The notes below the pieces were generated by a model. The model saw nothing but the letters and a program-made list of their open reading frames with translations. It was not told the origin of the DNA and did not search any database. Made by a program: the position numbers and the translations under genes. From Sphingomonas sp. JUb134 (GTDB taxonomy: Bacteria > Pseudomonadota > Alphaproteobacteria > Sphingomonadales > Sphingomonadaceae), in the NCBI RefSeq assembly GCF_004341505.2, contig NZ_SLYP02000001.1, positions 1-64,000 of the forward strand: a DNA stretch of 64,000 bases, read 5' to 3'. Shown one piece after another: positions 1-8,329 of the stretch (position 1 is its first letter; each line of letters starts with the position of its first letter).

Positions 1-360
1 TGCCCGGCCCAGCGGGCTAGCCGTGCCGGTGGCCCTCGCGATCATGCCGTCGAGTCCGTCCGCGATCAGCCAAGTGACCGACAGCACCGATCCCGCCACG
101 ACGAACGGCCAATGTTCCCAGCGGCCGAAGGCAAGAGCGGCCAAGACGCCGAGCGTCAGCCCCCCGACCGACACGGCGTTCGCCGAGATTCCCCGTGCGA
201 TGAACCAGGGCAGCAGCATCCGCCCCGCCGGGTGTATGACCCACAGGTTGGTAGGATCCTCGATCCGGCGATCGCGTGACTGGTCCGGTGGAGGGGGGGT
301 CATCGAAATGTCACGTACAGGTGCATCGGCCTTTCCAGCAAGCAGTTTGCGACGAGGCAT
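1..360 (-). CDS. CDP-alcohol phosphatidyltransferase family protein (3' part outside the window)
   Basis: The reading frame runs off the left edge, so only the N-terminal part is visible. The family transfers a phosphoalcohol from a CDP-alcohol to a second alcohol at the inner membrane during phospholipid synthesis. The diagnostic motif D-G-x2-A-R-x8-G is present (DGMIAR, then eight residues, then G), about 100 residues from the start; the two following catalytic aspartates fall outside the window. A hydrophobic segment (VSVGGLTLGVLAALAFG) precedes it, followed by a second (VVAGSVLSVTWLIA), as expected. Two starts are in frame: ATG at 360 (MPRRKLLAG) and ATG at 303 (MTPPPPDQ); neither has a strong ribosome binding site. 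The substrate cannot be told from this fragment. Confidence 0.8.
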   Translation of the reverse strand, partial: MPRRKLLAGKADAPVRDISMTPPPPDQSRDRRIEDPTNLWVIHPAGRMLLPWFIARGISANAVSVGGLTLGVLAALAFGRWEHWPFVVAGSVLSVTWLIADGLDGMIARATGTASPLGRA

Positions 361-507
361 CAAGCACTCAAGCCTTGAAGTGGGCGCGGCCACGCAGCTG
401 GGCATGAATACTGGAGGGTTTTGCAGGCCGCTTTCGACATCGCTGCCGGATCCGCACCATTCGCATGCGAGACTCTGCGGGAGATTGGTCTAAAGGGCTC
501 CCTCTCC

Positions 508-526
508 GGTCGCGACGGTCGCGACC
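508..526. promoter_or_regulatory. 19-bp perfect dyad upstream of the DUF6481 gene
   Basis: GGTCGCGAC, a single G, then GTCGCGACC form a perfect 9-1-9 inverted repeat ending 15 bases before the ATG at 542. Because the centre is one base, it looks more like a dimer-protein operator than an RNA hairpin. No regulator is recognised, and the site may also be chance in GC-rich DNA. Confidence 0.35.
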
Positions 527-541
527 CAAGACGGACTAGAC

Positions 542-877
542 ATGGCAGGGTACAAGACTCCCAATTTCTCCGAACGTGCAGCCGCATCGCGTGCCGCCAA
601 GCAGACGGCGCTCGAAAAGCTCCGCAACAAGCCCGCCGCGGATCCGGCGACCATCGCGGCGCGCGAGGCGACCCAGGCAGCCCGCAAGGCTGCCGCGGCC
701 GAGCGTCGTGCCGAGCGCCTGAAGGCCGCCGAGGCCGAGAGGGCAGCCAAGCTGGCCGAGGCGGAGGCAGCCCGTGCCGCCCAGGCACCTGCTGCGCCCA
801 AGCCCCAGAAGACGGCGGAAGAGCTGAAAGCCGCTCGCGACGCCCGCTACGCTGCGCGCAAAGCCCGCAAACGGTGA
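542..877 (+). CDS. DUF6481 family protein
   Basis: A 111-residue, very alanine-, lysine- and arginine-rich protein starting MAGYKTPNFSERAAASRAAK. The N-terminus 'YKxPxFxER' and the charged helical remainder fit the small DUF6481 family seen in sphingomonads and relatives. The middle and C-terminal parts should form a long, highly charged helix or coiled coil (repeats of A/E/R/K, residues 25-85), ending in a basic tail (YAARKARKR). There is no signal peptide or membrane segment. Its stop overlaps the GTG start of the next gene by four bases, so the two are probably translationally coupled. The molecular function is unknown; the basic tail would allow nucleic-acid binding, which is inference. 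Confidence 0.75.
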   Translation: MAGYKTPNFSERAAASRAAKQTALEKLRNKPAADPATIAAREATQAARKAAAAERRAERLKAAEAERAAKLAEAEAARAAQAPAAPKPQKTAEELKAARDARYAARKARKR

Positions 878-1551
878 CTCCGCGCGAGCTGATCGGAGTC
901 GCCGAGGTCCCGGGAGGGCCGCCGCTGCGGCTAGTCCGCCGCGGCAGCGACTTCATGATCCTGCTCGAACGCAATGAGTTGATGAGCAGCCGCATGCGCG
1001 GATCCGAGGTGGCGCTGGGCACGATGACCTGCGATCGACTCGGGACGCGCCCGGCACCGCGGCTGCTGATCGGCGGCTATGGCATGGGCTTCACGCTGCG
1101 TGCAGTGCTCGGCCTGGTGGGTCCCGAGGCCCAAGTGACCGTTGCCGAACTGGTGCCCGGCATCATCGAATGGGCGCGCGGCCCGATGGCGGAACTCGCC
1201 CAGGGATGTCTGGACGATCCGCGCGTCACCATCCGGATAGGCGACGTAGGCTCGGCAATCGGCGAGGCTGCAGCAGGCCCCGAGCGCTATGACGCGATCC
1301 TGCTGGACGTCGACAATGGTCCGGACGGTCTTACCCGGCAAGAGAATGACGGCCTGTACACGGCGCGCGGGCTGGCGCGGGCGCGGGCAGCGCTACGACC
1401 GGGCGGCATCCTCGCCGTGTGGTCGGCCGCGCCCGATCCGGCATTCGCACGGCGACTTGCCCAGGCGGGCTTTGCCGTCGACGAGGTCCGCGTCCGCGCC
1501 CGGGAGAATGGCAAGGGACCGATGCACGTCATCTGGTTCGCACGGGTCTGA
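874..1551 (+). CDS. Spermidine synthase-like SAM-dependent methyltransferase fold protein
   Basis: A 225-residue protein read from a GTG that overlaps the stop of the preceding gene (GTGA), giving VTPRELIGV. It has a Rossmann-type SAM/dcSAM-binding core: LLIGGYGMGFTLRAVL (motif I), an acidic residue after the second strand (VAELVPGIIEWAR), and DAILLDVDNGP (motif IV region). This arrangement resembles spermidine synthase-like proteins of unknown substrate that are annotated in many proteobacteria. The short N-terminal beta region (LRLVRRGSDFMILLERNELMSS) also resembles the spermidine synthase N-terminal strand pair. There is no signal peptide. It lies in the position upstream of rplK where secE-nusG is often found, but there is no sign of a functional link to ribosomes. 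Confidence 0.75.
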   Translation: MTPRELIGVAEVPGGPPLRLVRRGSDFMILLERNELMSSRMRGSEVALGTMTCDRLGTRPAPRLLIGGYGMGFTLRAVLGLVGPEAQVTVAELVPGIIEWARGPMAELAQGCLDDPRVTIRIGDVGSAIGEAAAGPERYDAILLDVDNGPDGLTRQENDGLYTARGLARARAALRPGGILAVWSAAPDPAFARRLAQAGFAVDEVRVRARENGKGPMHVIWFARV

Positions 1552-1721
1552 GGCTCCGGCACGGCCAATTGCCTTTCGCCCCGGCTTCGGCTATGCGCGC
1601 GCCTTCCAACGTCATGCGTGGAAAACTTGCGGGAGGCGTCTGTCCATCGGACGGCCGATCGAACCGCTAAACTTGAAACGGGCGAGGTCGCCAGACCCTG
1701 CCCCGCTACAGAGTGAGAAAC

Positions 1722-2153
1722 ATGGCAAAGAAGATCACCGGCTATATCAAGCTGCAGGTTGCAGCTGGTGCCGCCAACCCGTCGCCGCCGATCGGCCCGG
1801 CGCTGGGTCAGCGCGGCGTGAACATCATGGAATTCTGCAAGGCGTTCAACGCGCAGACCGGCGACGTAGAGAAGGGTACCCCCCTCCCCACCGTCATCAC
1901 CGTCTATGCCGACCGCTCCTTCTCGTTCGAGACTAAAACGCCGCCGGCGACCTACCTTCTCAAGAAGGCAGCGAACCTGAAGTCGGGCTCCAAGGAGCCG
2001 GGCAAGGTGACCGCGGGTTCGATCAAGCGTTCGCAGGTGGCCGACATCGCCACCGCGAAGATGAAGGACCTGAACGCCAACGACATCGAGGCAGCGACCA
2101 AGATCATCGAAGGCTCCGCCCGCGCGATGGGCCTCGAAGTGGTGGAGGGCTGA
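1722..2153 (+). CDS. rplK: 50S ribosomal protein L11
   Basis: Full-length L11 of 143 residues, a component of the GTPase-associated centre that binds 23S rRNA with L10/L12 and contacts elongation and stringent-response factors. The N-terminal domain carries the proline-rich [15 protein letters not shown] segment, and the C-terminal rRNA-binding domain contains [14 protein letters not shown]. The start is ATG at 1722 ([11 protein letters not shown]) with a weak GAG-type ribosome binding site just upstream; a GTG at 1713 is also in frame but adds a non-conserved MRN. rplA follows after four bases, giving the usual rplKA operon. In many bacteria nusG sits directly upstream; here it does not. Confidence 0.98.
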   Translation: MAKKITGYIKLQVAAGAANPSPPIGPALGQRGVNIMEFCKAFNAQTGDVEKGTPLPTVITVYADRSFSFETKTPPATYLLKKAANLKSGSKEPGKVTAGSIKRSQVADIATAKMKDLNANDIEAATKIIEGSARAMGLEVVEG

Positions 2154-2157
2154 GATC

Positions 2158-2850
2158 ATGGCCAAGCTGACCAAGAAGCAGAAGACCTGGACGATCGACA
2201 GCGAGAAGCTGCACGGCGTTGACGAAGCGATCGCGCTGGTGAAGTCCAACGCGACCTCCAAGTTCGACGAGACCGTCGAAGTCGCGCTGAACCTGGGCGT
2301 CGATCCGCGCCACGCCGACCAGATGGTCCGCGGCGTCGTGACCCTGCCCAAGGGCACCGGCAAGACGGTGCGCGTGGGCGTGTTCGCCCGCGGCGCCAAG
2401 GCTGACGAAGCCACGGCAGCCGGTGCGGACGTCGTCGGCGCCGAGGACCTGATGGAAGCGATCCAGGGCGGCAAGATCGACTTCGATCGCTGCATCGCCA
2501 CCCCGGACATGATGGGCCTGGTCGGCCGCCTCGGTAAGGTGCTGGGTCCCAAGGGCCTGATGCCGAACCCGAAGCTCGGCACCGTGACCATGAACGTCGC
2601 AGCCGCCGTGGAAGCCGCCAAGGGCGGTCAGGTCGAGTATCGCGTCGAGAAGGCCGGCATCATCCATTCCGGCATCGGCAAGGCGAGCTTCTCGGCCGAG
2701 GACCTGCGCGAGAACTTCGACGCGCTGGTCGATGCGGTCGTCAAGGCTAAGCCGTCGGGCGCCAAGGGCAAGTACCTCAAGAAGGTCGCGCTCTCGTCGT
2801 CGATGGGCCCGGGCGTGCGGGTGGACGTGGCGGAAGTCGCCACCGCCTGA
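2158..2850 (+). CDS. rplA: 50S ribosomal protein L1
   Basis: Full-length L1 of 230 residues, which binds 23S rRNA at the L1 stalk near the E site and, in other bacteria, represses its own rplKA mRNA. Family hallmarks include the start [36 protein letters not shown] (the conserved central block, residues about 117-141) and [15 protein letters not shown] near the C-terminal third. The gene lies four bases behind rplK and is followed within about 30 bases by a strong terminator, so the operon ends here instead of running on into rplJL. Confidence 0.98.
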   Translation: MAKLTKKQKTWTIDSEKLHGVDEAIALVKSNATSKFDETVEVALNLGVDPRHADQMVRGVVTLPKGTGKTVRVGVFARGAKADEATAAGADVVGAEDLMEAIQGGKIDFDRCIATPDMMGLVGRLGKVLGPKGLMPNPKLGTVTMNVAAAVEAAKGGQVEYRVEKAGIIHSGIGKASFSAEDLRENFDALVDAVVKAKPSGAKGKYLKKVALSSSMGPGVRVDVAEVATA

Positions 2851-2875
2851 TCCCTTCGGGACTCGAGACAAACGG

Positions 2876-2910
2876 AAAGGGGCCGGGAGCGATCCCAGCC
2901 CTTTTTGTTT
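2876..2910 (+). terminator. Rho-independent terminator after rplKA
   Basis: GGGCCGGGA, loop GCGA, TCCCAGCCC (one C/A mismatch), followed by TTTTTGTTT. It separates rplKA from the downstream TonB receptor gene. Confidence 0.85.
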
Positions 2911-2960
2911 GTGCGGCCGGGAGGATCTGCGGGACGGCACTATTTACCTTTGTTTACATA

Positions 2961-3013
2961 GTGTTGCCCGTAGACAACACCCTGCATGTTTTTGCAGCAA
3001 TGCTGCGCAGCAT
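2961..3013. promoter_or_regulatory. Cluster of palindromes upstream of the TonB receptor gene
   Basis: Three symmetric elements lie in 53 bases: GTGTTG-N8-CAACAC (2961-2980), GCAGC-AAT-GCTGC (2994-3006) and the perfect 14-bp palindrome ATGCTGCGCAGCAT (3000-3013). The last two overlap and would be mutually exclusive if formed as RNA hairpins. The surroundings are AT-rich (TTTACC, TTTACATAG), which suggests a promoter region. The first element could be an operator for a substrate-responsive repressor; this is inference. Confidence 0.5.
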
Positions 3014-3095
3014 GTTGTTCTTCGTGCGGGAGGGGTGTCTCACGTCTAGCTGGCGCAGCCGAGTAACGGGCAGCCGTGTAGACAGAGGGTTTCAC

Positions 3096-6000
3096 ATGAC
3101 ACGCGTATTTGTACGGAAGGCAGTCCTCGGGCTGACGGCCTCCACCATCGCATTGGCTCTCGCTGGCAGCGCTGCTGCGCAGACCACCACCCCGGCCGAC
3201 GCGGAGTCGGCCTCCACCGACCAGAACCAGATCGGCGCTCCCCAGACCGAGGTTCCGGCTCCCGCGCTCGAGGATACGGGCGGCGAAGTCATCGTTACCG
3301 GCTCGCGCATTTCCCGCCCGACGCTCAACTCGCCGATTCCGGTAACCAGCGTGACTGCGGCGGACCTGACTCGCACGGGCGCAGTCGTCGTCGGCGACGT
3401 TCTGAACGACCTGCCGTCGCTGCGCTCGACCTACAGTCAGGCGAACTCGACTCAGTACATCGGCACTTCGGGCGTCAACTTCCTCGACCTTCGGGGCCTC
3501 GGCGTCACCCGCACGCTGGTGCTGGTCAACGGCCGCCGTCACATTACCGGATCGGAAGGCGACTTCCTAGTCGACACCAACACCATTCCAACCGACCTGC
3601 TCGACCGGGTGGACGTAGTCACGGGTGGCAGCTCGGCCGTGTACGGTTCCGACGCGATGGCCGGCGTGGTCAACTTCGTGCTCAAGCGGAACTTCGACGG
3701 CATCACGCTAAACGCACAGGGCGGCCTCAGTGATGAGGGGGACCGCGGCACCTATCGCGTATCGGGCACGTTCGGAAAGAACTTCGCCGAGGGTCGCGGC
3801 AACATCGCGCTTGCACTTGAGTATAACCGTCAGAACCTGCTGACCTACAGCGACCGTCCGGATCTCACCGGCGCCTTCACGGGCCGCCGCCAGTTCCAGC
3901 TGGTCGACAGCCCGGCTGCCGACAACGACACCCCCAACCGCACCTATCTGAACCGTGTTCGCAGCTTCGGCTATGACAACGGCGGCAACTTCATTGCGTA
4001 CAGCGGCGCGGGCATCGGGACGTGCGGCAACGGCGTGACCATGGCGTGCCTGCCGAACGGCTATCCGCGCGTGTTCGGCTTCAACACCGACGGTTCGCTG
4101 CGCGAGTACAACTACGGCCAGGACTTCCGTCCTGCCGGCTCGAACAACAACAATGGCGGCGACGGCGCGATCCTCAACGACCGCGGCACACTCAACCCGT
4201 CGTTGAAGCGCTATGTCGCGAACCTGCTTGGTCACTACGACGTGTCGGAGGGATTTAAGCCGTTCTTCGAAGCCAAGTTCGTCCGAGTGGAGAGCTTCAA
4301 CCAGGGCACGCCGACCTTCGCCCAGGGTGGCGAGCAGGGCCTGGTTGCAGATACCGATGATGACGGGAACGATATTCTCCGCCCCGCAAATTCGGGCTTC
4401 GCGCGCCAGTCGATCGGCATCCCGATCTCGCTCGACAACCCGTATCTGCAGCCCGGCGCAGCGGCGACGATCCGCTCGATGCTGCCGGCAGGTGCGACCT
4501 TCTTCCGTCTGAACCGGAACAACAACGACTTCGGCACGCGCGACGAATATGACCGCCGCGACACCTATCGCATCGTCGTCGGCGCCGAAGGTACGTTCAA
4601 CGAGGACTGGAAGTACGATTTCTCGGTCAACTATGGCGAGTTCCGTAGTCGTTCGACCTTCTATAACAACCGCATCAATCAGAACTTCTACAACGCGGTC
4701 GACGCGGTGCGGAACGGTGCGGGCGAGATCGTCTGCCGGATCAACCAGGCGTCGGTCACCGACCCGAACTGCGTGCCGCTCAACGTCCTTGGCGAAGGTG
4801 CGCCGAGCCAGGCGGCGCTGAACTACATCAACACCAACTCGACTCGCACGGGCAAGGCCACCGAATTCGACATCAATGCGAACGTCGTCGGCGACAGCTC
4901 GCAGCTGTTCGAACTGCCGGGTGGTCCAGTTCGCTTCGCCTTGGGCGCAGAATATCGGCGCGAAACCGCGTCCTATGCCTATGACGAGCTCGTGAGCAGC
5001 GGCGCGACTTTCCTGAACGCCATCCCGCCGTTCAACCCGCCGTCCTTCGAAGTGAAGGAAGCCTATGGCGAGATTGAACTGCCGGTTCTACGCGACATGG
5101 CATTTGCAGAGGAACTGACCGCAACCGGCGCCGTGCGCGTCGCCGACTACAAGGGCTCGACGGGGACCGTCTGGGCCTACAACGTGGGCGGCATCTACGC
5201 ACCAGTCCGCGACATCAAATTCCGCGTGAACTATTCGAAGGCGGTACGCGCACCGACCCTGTCGGACCTCTACTCCTCGCCCACGCAGAACTTCGCGCAG
5301 CTCAACGATCCGTGCGATGTGAACTTCATCAACACGGGTCGACCAAACCGCGTCGCCAACTGCGCCGCAGCGGGCGTTCCGACGGGCTTCGTCAACAATG
5401 CGGCACGCGCGGGCAGCACGGAGATCCTGTCTGGCGGCAATCCGAACCTGGAAGCCGAGCGCTCGCGCAGCTGGACCTATGGCGTCATCGTTCAGCCGTC
5501 GTTCCTGCCGGGACTCGCGATCACCGCTGACTACTACGACATCAAGATCAGCAACGTGATCGCTTCGGTCGACGCGCAGACCATCCTCGACGCGTGCTAT
5601 GACGCGGCTTCGCTGGAGAACCAGTTCTGCGGTCTGATCAATCCGCGCCAGGCGAATGGCGAGTTCGCACCAACCGCGCTGCTGCAGAGCACGGTGAACT
5701 TCGCGGCGCTCCAGGCACGCGGTATCGACATGGATATCGCCTACAACCACAGCTTCGACGCGGACAACCGCCTCGCGCTGCGGGCAGTCGGCACCTGGGT
5801 GCGCACGCGGGACGACTATCCGTACCTCGACAATCCGGAGCAGCGCGAGCGGATCAAGGGCGAGCTTGGTGATCCGATCTGGAACATCAACTTGTCGGCG
5901 GATTACACCCACAAGAACGTCACGCTGGGCTATCAGCTGCGCTACATCGGCCGTCAGTCGATCACCGACTGGGAGGCCCAGCACGACACCTATGGCGTGC

Positions 6001-6221
6001 CCGCGCTTGATCCAAACTATGCGGACGTCGTCTACTATCCGCGTGTGTTCTACCATGCGATTCGTGCGTCGGCGGAGGTGAACGACCAGTTCCGTCTCTA
6101 TGGCGGCATCGACAACCTCACCGACAAGCGGCCGCCCTATGGCCTGCTGGGCAACGGCGAGGACGCGATCTACGACAACGTCGGTCGCTTCATGTACGTG
6201 GGCGTCTCGGTGAAGATGTAA
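3096..6221 (+). CDS. TonB-dependent outer-membrane receptor
   Basis: A 1041-residue receptor with a signal peptide (MTRVFVRKAVLGLTAST...AAAQ, cleavage after about residue 28), a plug domain beginning EVIVTGSRISRPTL and containing NFLDLRGLGVTRTLVLVNGRR and DRVDVVTGGSSAVYGSDAMAGVVNF, and a long C-terminal beta-barrel with YNHSFDADN, YGGIDNLTDKRPP and a last strand YVGVSVKM. It takes up an energised substrate across the outer membrane with TonB-ExbBD. The class resembles the large sphingomonad/Caulobacter receptors often linked to sugar or peptide uptake, but the substrate is not predictable. The ATG at 3096 is chosen because AGAGGG lies seven bases upstream and a signal peptide follows; a longer frame from 2961 adds non-conserved residues. 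It has its own terminator and stands alone between rplKA and rplJL. Confidence 0.95.
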   Translation: MTRVFVRKAVLGLTASTIALALAGSAAAQTTTPADAESASTDQNQIGAPQTEVPAPALEDTGGEVIVTGSRISRPTLNSPIPVTSVTAADLTRTGAVVVGDVLNDLPSLRSTYSQANSTQYIGTSGVNFLDLRGLGVTRTLVLVNGRRHITGSEGDFLVDTNTIPTDLLDRVDVVTGGSSAVYGSDAMAGVVNFVLKRNFDGITLNAQGGLSDEGDRGTYRVSGTFGKNFAEGRGNIALALEYNRQNLLTYSDRPDLTGAFTGRRQFQLVDSPAADNDTPNRTYLNRVRSFGYDNGGNFIAYSGAGIGTCGNGVTMACLPNGYPRVFGFNTDGSLREYNYGQDFRPAGSNNNNGGDGAILNDRGTLNPSLKRYVANLLGHYDVSEGFKPFFEAKFVRVESFNQGTPTFAQGGEQGLVADTDDDGNDILRPANSGFARQSIGIPISLDNPYLQPGAAATIRSMLPAGATFFRLNRNNNDFGTRDEYDRRDTYRIVVGAEGTFNEDWKYDFSVNYGEFRSRSTFYNNRINQNFYNAVDAVRNGAGEIVCRINQASVTDPNCVPLNVLGEGAPSQAALNYINTNSTRTGKATEFDINANVVGDSSQLFELPGGPVRFALGAEYRRETASYAYDELVSSGATFLNAIPPFNPPSFEVKEAYGEIELPVLRDMAFAEELTATGAVRVADYKGSTGTVWAYNVGGIYAPVRDIKFRVNYSKAVRAPTLSDLYSSPTQNFAQLNDPCDVNFINTGRPNRVANCAAAGVPTGFVNNAARAGSTEILSGGNPNLEAERSRSWTYGVIVQPSFLPGLAITADYYDIKISNVIASVDAQTILDACYDAASLENQFCGLINPRQANGEFAPTALLQSTVNFAALQARGIDMDIAYNHSFDADNRLALRAVGTWVRTRDDYPYLDNPEQRERIKGELGDPIWNINLSADYTHKNVTLGYQLRYIGRQSITDWEAQHDTYGVPALDPNYADVVYYPRVFYHAIRASAEVNDQFRLYGGIDNLTDKRPPYGLLGNGEDAIYDNVGRFMYVGVSVKM

Positions 6222-6246
6222 GCCAAGCGCTTTTGAATAAGAGACA

Positions 6247-6281
6247 GCCGGTCGGACCCATGGTCCGGCCGGCTTTTTTTT
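6247..6281 (+). terminator. Rho-independent terminator after the TonB receptor gene
   Basis: GCCGGTCGGACC, loop CAT, GGTCCGGCCGGC (one T-G wobble), then eight T. Very strong hairpin 25 bases after the stop codon. Confidence 0.93.
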
Positions 6282-6305
6282 GCGTTCGGCTCCGCGAGCA
6301 CCTCG

Positions 6306-6872
6306 CTAGTCTGCGGAGGCCACCTGCACCCCTTCGGCACCATACACCTCCGGCATCCAGTCGCGCGTCACTAGGACGGTGTCGCCCTTCCTGGCCTGCG
6401 CATAGAGCAGCGCTGCGAACTCGTCGGGGACGCCGATGCAGCCGTGGGTCGCGTAGCGGCTGTCGACGTCTTCGCCCGACCCGTGGATCGCGACCCCGCC
6501 CCAGGTGAGCCGCAGCATGTACGGCATCGGCGCATTGTAGAGGTTCGAGACATGGTCGCGATCCTTTTCCAGGATCGGGAAGCTCCCCGTCGGCGTCGGC
6601 TTGTGGTCCGCACCATAGATGATCAGCGTCCGCCCGATTTCCACGCCGCCGCGATAGACGTAGAGCCGCTCGCGCCGGAGATCGACCACGATGGCGAGCT
6701 TGCCCGGCGGCACGCCTTCCGGCGCCCAGAGATACTCGCCGGGTTGCAGCACGCCGCCGGTCTCCATCACGCTCACCACCTTCGGCTGCGGTGGCGCAGC
6801 TAGAACCGGCGCGGCCGCGAGCACCGTGCCCGCGAGCGCAGTTGCAAGGAAAAGGGAACGGGCGAAACGCAT
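6306..6872 (-). CDS. L,D-transpeptidase (YkuD domain), exported
   Basis: A 188-residue protein with an N-terminal signal peptide (MRFARSLFLATALAGTVLAAAPVLA) and a single YkuD domain. YkuD enzymes form 3-3 cross-links in peptidoglycan or attach proteins to it, using a catalytic cysteine in the periplasm. The active-site signature is complete: IHGSGEDVDSRYATHGCIGVP, with the cysteine at about residue 145 and the upstream histidine. The start at 6872 (MRFARS) is preferred over the in-frame start at 6896 because it directly begins the signal peptide. It is convergent with the TonB receptor gene. About 43 bases upstream lies TTAA-N7-TTTAC, one mismatch from the CtrA consensus, which may hint at cell-cycle control but could be chance. 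Confidence 0.9.
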   Translation of the reverse strand: MRFARSLFLATALAGTVLAAAPVLAAPPQPKVVSVMETGGVLQPGEYLWAPEGVPPGKLAIVVDLRRERLYVYRGGVEIGRTLIIYGADHKPTPTGSFPILEKDRDHVSNLYNAPMPYMLRLTWGGVAIHGSGEDVDSRYATHGCIGVPDEFAALLYAQARKGDTVLVTRDWMPEVYGAEGVQVASAD

Positions 6873-7011
6873 TGAACGGCCTCCGGGCCCTGGCACCGTG
6901 CCACGAGCCGAGTCTTAACGTTTCGTTTACCAGCTTGGCTCCCGATGTTTACCAGCAGCAGCTAAGTTGCTGGGACCGGCTTGTTTCGTTCCGGGACCCC
7001 GATCGGTTTCG

Positions 7012-7039
7012 CTTGCTTCGCCGCGCCGGTCTGCTATGG
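7012..7039 (+). promoter_or_regulatory. Candidate promoter of rplJL
   Basis: CTTGCT (7012-7017) and GCTATGG (7033-7039) match the alphaproteobacterial housekeeping pattern, whose -10 is often GCTA-like, with a spacing of about 16 bases. It would give a leader of roughly 250 nucleotides before rplJ. The rest of the 425-base stretch 6873-7297 holds no gene, only this site and the leader hairpin. Confidence 0.35.
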
Positions 7040-7227
7040 GCGCCACCTGATCCGGCGCGCGTGCGCGTCCGGCTCGCCGTCCGAGACAGCAGGTGCCGGC
7101 TTCCGGCTTAATGCCCTGCCTAGACGGGGAAGGTGATTCTATCCCTGGCGACCTGCATCCGCAGCGCCGGGTCCGCCATCGGGTTGATCCGCTGGCACCA
7201 GAGCCCATGCCCCTCGGACACGTCGCC

Positions 7228-7247
7228 CCCGGTGGTTCGCCATCGGG
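7228..7247 (+). promoter_or_regulatory. UUCG-capped hairpin in the rplJL leader
   Basis: CCCGGTGG, loop TTCG, CCATCGGG form an eight-pair stem (one G-U) with a stable UUCG tetraloop, 50 bases before the rplJ start. In other bacteria the L10-(L12)4 complex binds a structured leader just upstream of rplJ to repress its own translation. The position fits such a leader; whether this hairpin is the binding site is inference. Confidence 0.5.
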
Positions 7248-7297
7248 ACATGTACCGGGCTGTGCCTAGCGCACCGCCCATTTGTGAGGAGAACGGC

Positions 7298-7819
7298 ATG
7301 GATCGCGCTCAAAAGAGTGAGCTGGTATCCGAGCTGAACCGCACCTTCAACGAGGTCGGCGTGGTGGTCATCACCCGCAACCTCGGGATGACCGTCGCCC
7401 AGTCGACGGCACTCCGTACGAAGATGCGTGAAGCCGGCGCCAGCTACAAGGTCGCGAAGAACCGCCTTGCCAAGATCGCAGCGGAAGGCACCGACTATTC
7501 GGTCATCGCCGACCTGCTGACCGGGCCGACCGCGCTTGCGACGTCTGCCGATCCCGTGGCTGCTGCCCGGGTCGTCAACGACTTCGCCAAGACCACGGAC
7601 AAGCTCGAGATCGTCGGCGGGGCGATGGGCGGCCAGCTTCTCGACGCGGAAGGTATCAAGGCACTTGCCGGCCTGCCGTCGCTCGACGAGCTGCGCGCAA
7701 AGATCGTGGGGCTCATCGTGGCACCTGCGACCAAGCTCGCGACCATCACCCAGGCACCGGCGGCGCAGATCGCTCGCGTGCTTGCGGCGCATGCGGACAA
7801 GGAACAGGAGGCCGCCTGA
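7298..7819 (+). CDS. rplJ: 50S ribosomal protein L10
   Basis: L10 of 173 residues, which anchors the L7/L12 dimers of the ribosomal stalk to 23S rRNA. It starts MDRAQKSELVSELNRTF at ATG 7298, behind a good ribosome binding site (GAGGAGAACGGC). The conserved N-terminal RNA-binding part includes REAGASYKVAKNRLAKIA, and the C-terminal helix that binds L12 dimers is visible as QIARVLAAHADKEQEAA. In-frame codons upstream are not conserved. rplL follows after 54 bases with no terminator between, so the pair forms an operon. Confidence 0.97.
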   Translation: MDRAQKSELVSELNRTFNEVGVVVITRNLGMTVAQSTALRTKMREAGASYKVAKNRLAKIAAEGTDYSVIADLLTGPTALATSADPVAAARVVNDFAKTTDKLEIVGGAMGGQLLDAEGIKALAGLPSLDELRAKIVGLIVAPATKLATITQAPAAQIARVLAAHADKEQEAA

Positions 7820-7873
7820 TCGGCGCCCCTGCCCTGACTATCAACCCGAACTATCTGATTTTGGAGATTACAC

Positions 7874-8254
7874 ATGGCTGACCTGAACGCGATCGTCGAC
7901 CAGCTGAGCGAACTGACTGTCCTCGAGGCCGCTGAGCTCTCGAAGCTGCTCGAAGAGAAGTGGGGCGTTTCGGCCGCTGCTGCGGTTGCGGCTGCTCCGG
8001 CTGCTGGCGGCGCTGCTGGCGGCGCTGCTGCTGTCGAAGAGAAGACCGAGTTCGACGTGATCCTCACCGGCGACGGTGGCAAGAAGATCAACGTCATCAA
8101 GGAAGTCCGCGCGATCACCGGCCTGGGCCTGACCGAAGCGAAGGCTCTCGTCGAGGGCGCGCCGAAGCCGGTCAAGGAAGGCATCGCCAAGGACGAAGCC
8201 GACAAGATCAAGGCGCAGCTGGAAGGCGCCGGCGCGACCGTCGAGGTCAAGTAA
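7874..8254 (+). CDS. rplL: 50S ribosomal protein L7/L12
   Basis: L7/L12 of 126 residues, the multimeric stalk protein that recruits translation factors. The three usual parts are clear: an N-terminal dimerisation domain ([23 protein letters not shown]), an alanine/glycine-rich hinge (residues about 34-54, [17 protein letters not shown]) and the C-terminal factor-binding domain ([39 protein letters not shown]). It is the last gene of rplJL; a UUCG hairpin and a strong terminator follow. Confidence 0.98.
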   Translation: MADLNAIVDQLSELTVLEAAELSKLLEEKWGVSAAAAVAAAPAAGGAAGGAAAVEEKTEFDVILTGDGGKKINVIKEVRAITGLGLTEAKALVEGAPKPVKEGIAKDEADKIKAQLEGAGATVEVK

Positions 8255-8259
8255 GCGGC

Positions 8260-8329
8260 GCCCGGCTTCGGCCGGGCGGCACTTGCCGACAAGAAGAGGG
8301 GCGGCTCCGACCAGGAGCCGCCCCTTTTT
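8260..8329 (+). terminator. Terminator region after rplJL
   Basis: A UUCG-capped hairpin (GCCCGGC/GCCGGGC, 8260-8277) is followed by a perfect terminator stem, AGGGGCGGCTCC / GGAGCCGCCCCT (8297-8325), and TTTTT. This ends transcription, so rpoBC is not read through from rplJL by default. Bases 8330-8585 hold no recognisable gene or site. Confidence 0.93.

Noticed and set aside
421..873. N-terminal extension of the methyltransferase-like ORF from 421
   Set aside because: The first 151 codons lie out of frame over the DUF6481 gene and are low-complexity; the overlapping GTG at 874 is the better start.
1552..1721. rplKA promoter or L1-binding leader
   Set aside because: I could not find a convincing -35/-10 pair or the classical L1 target structure in this 170-base stretch.
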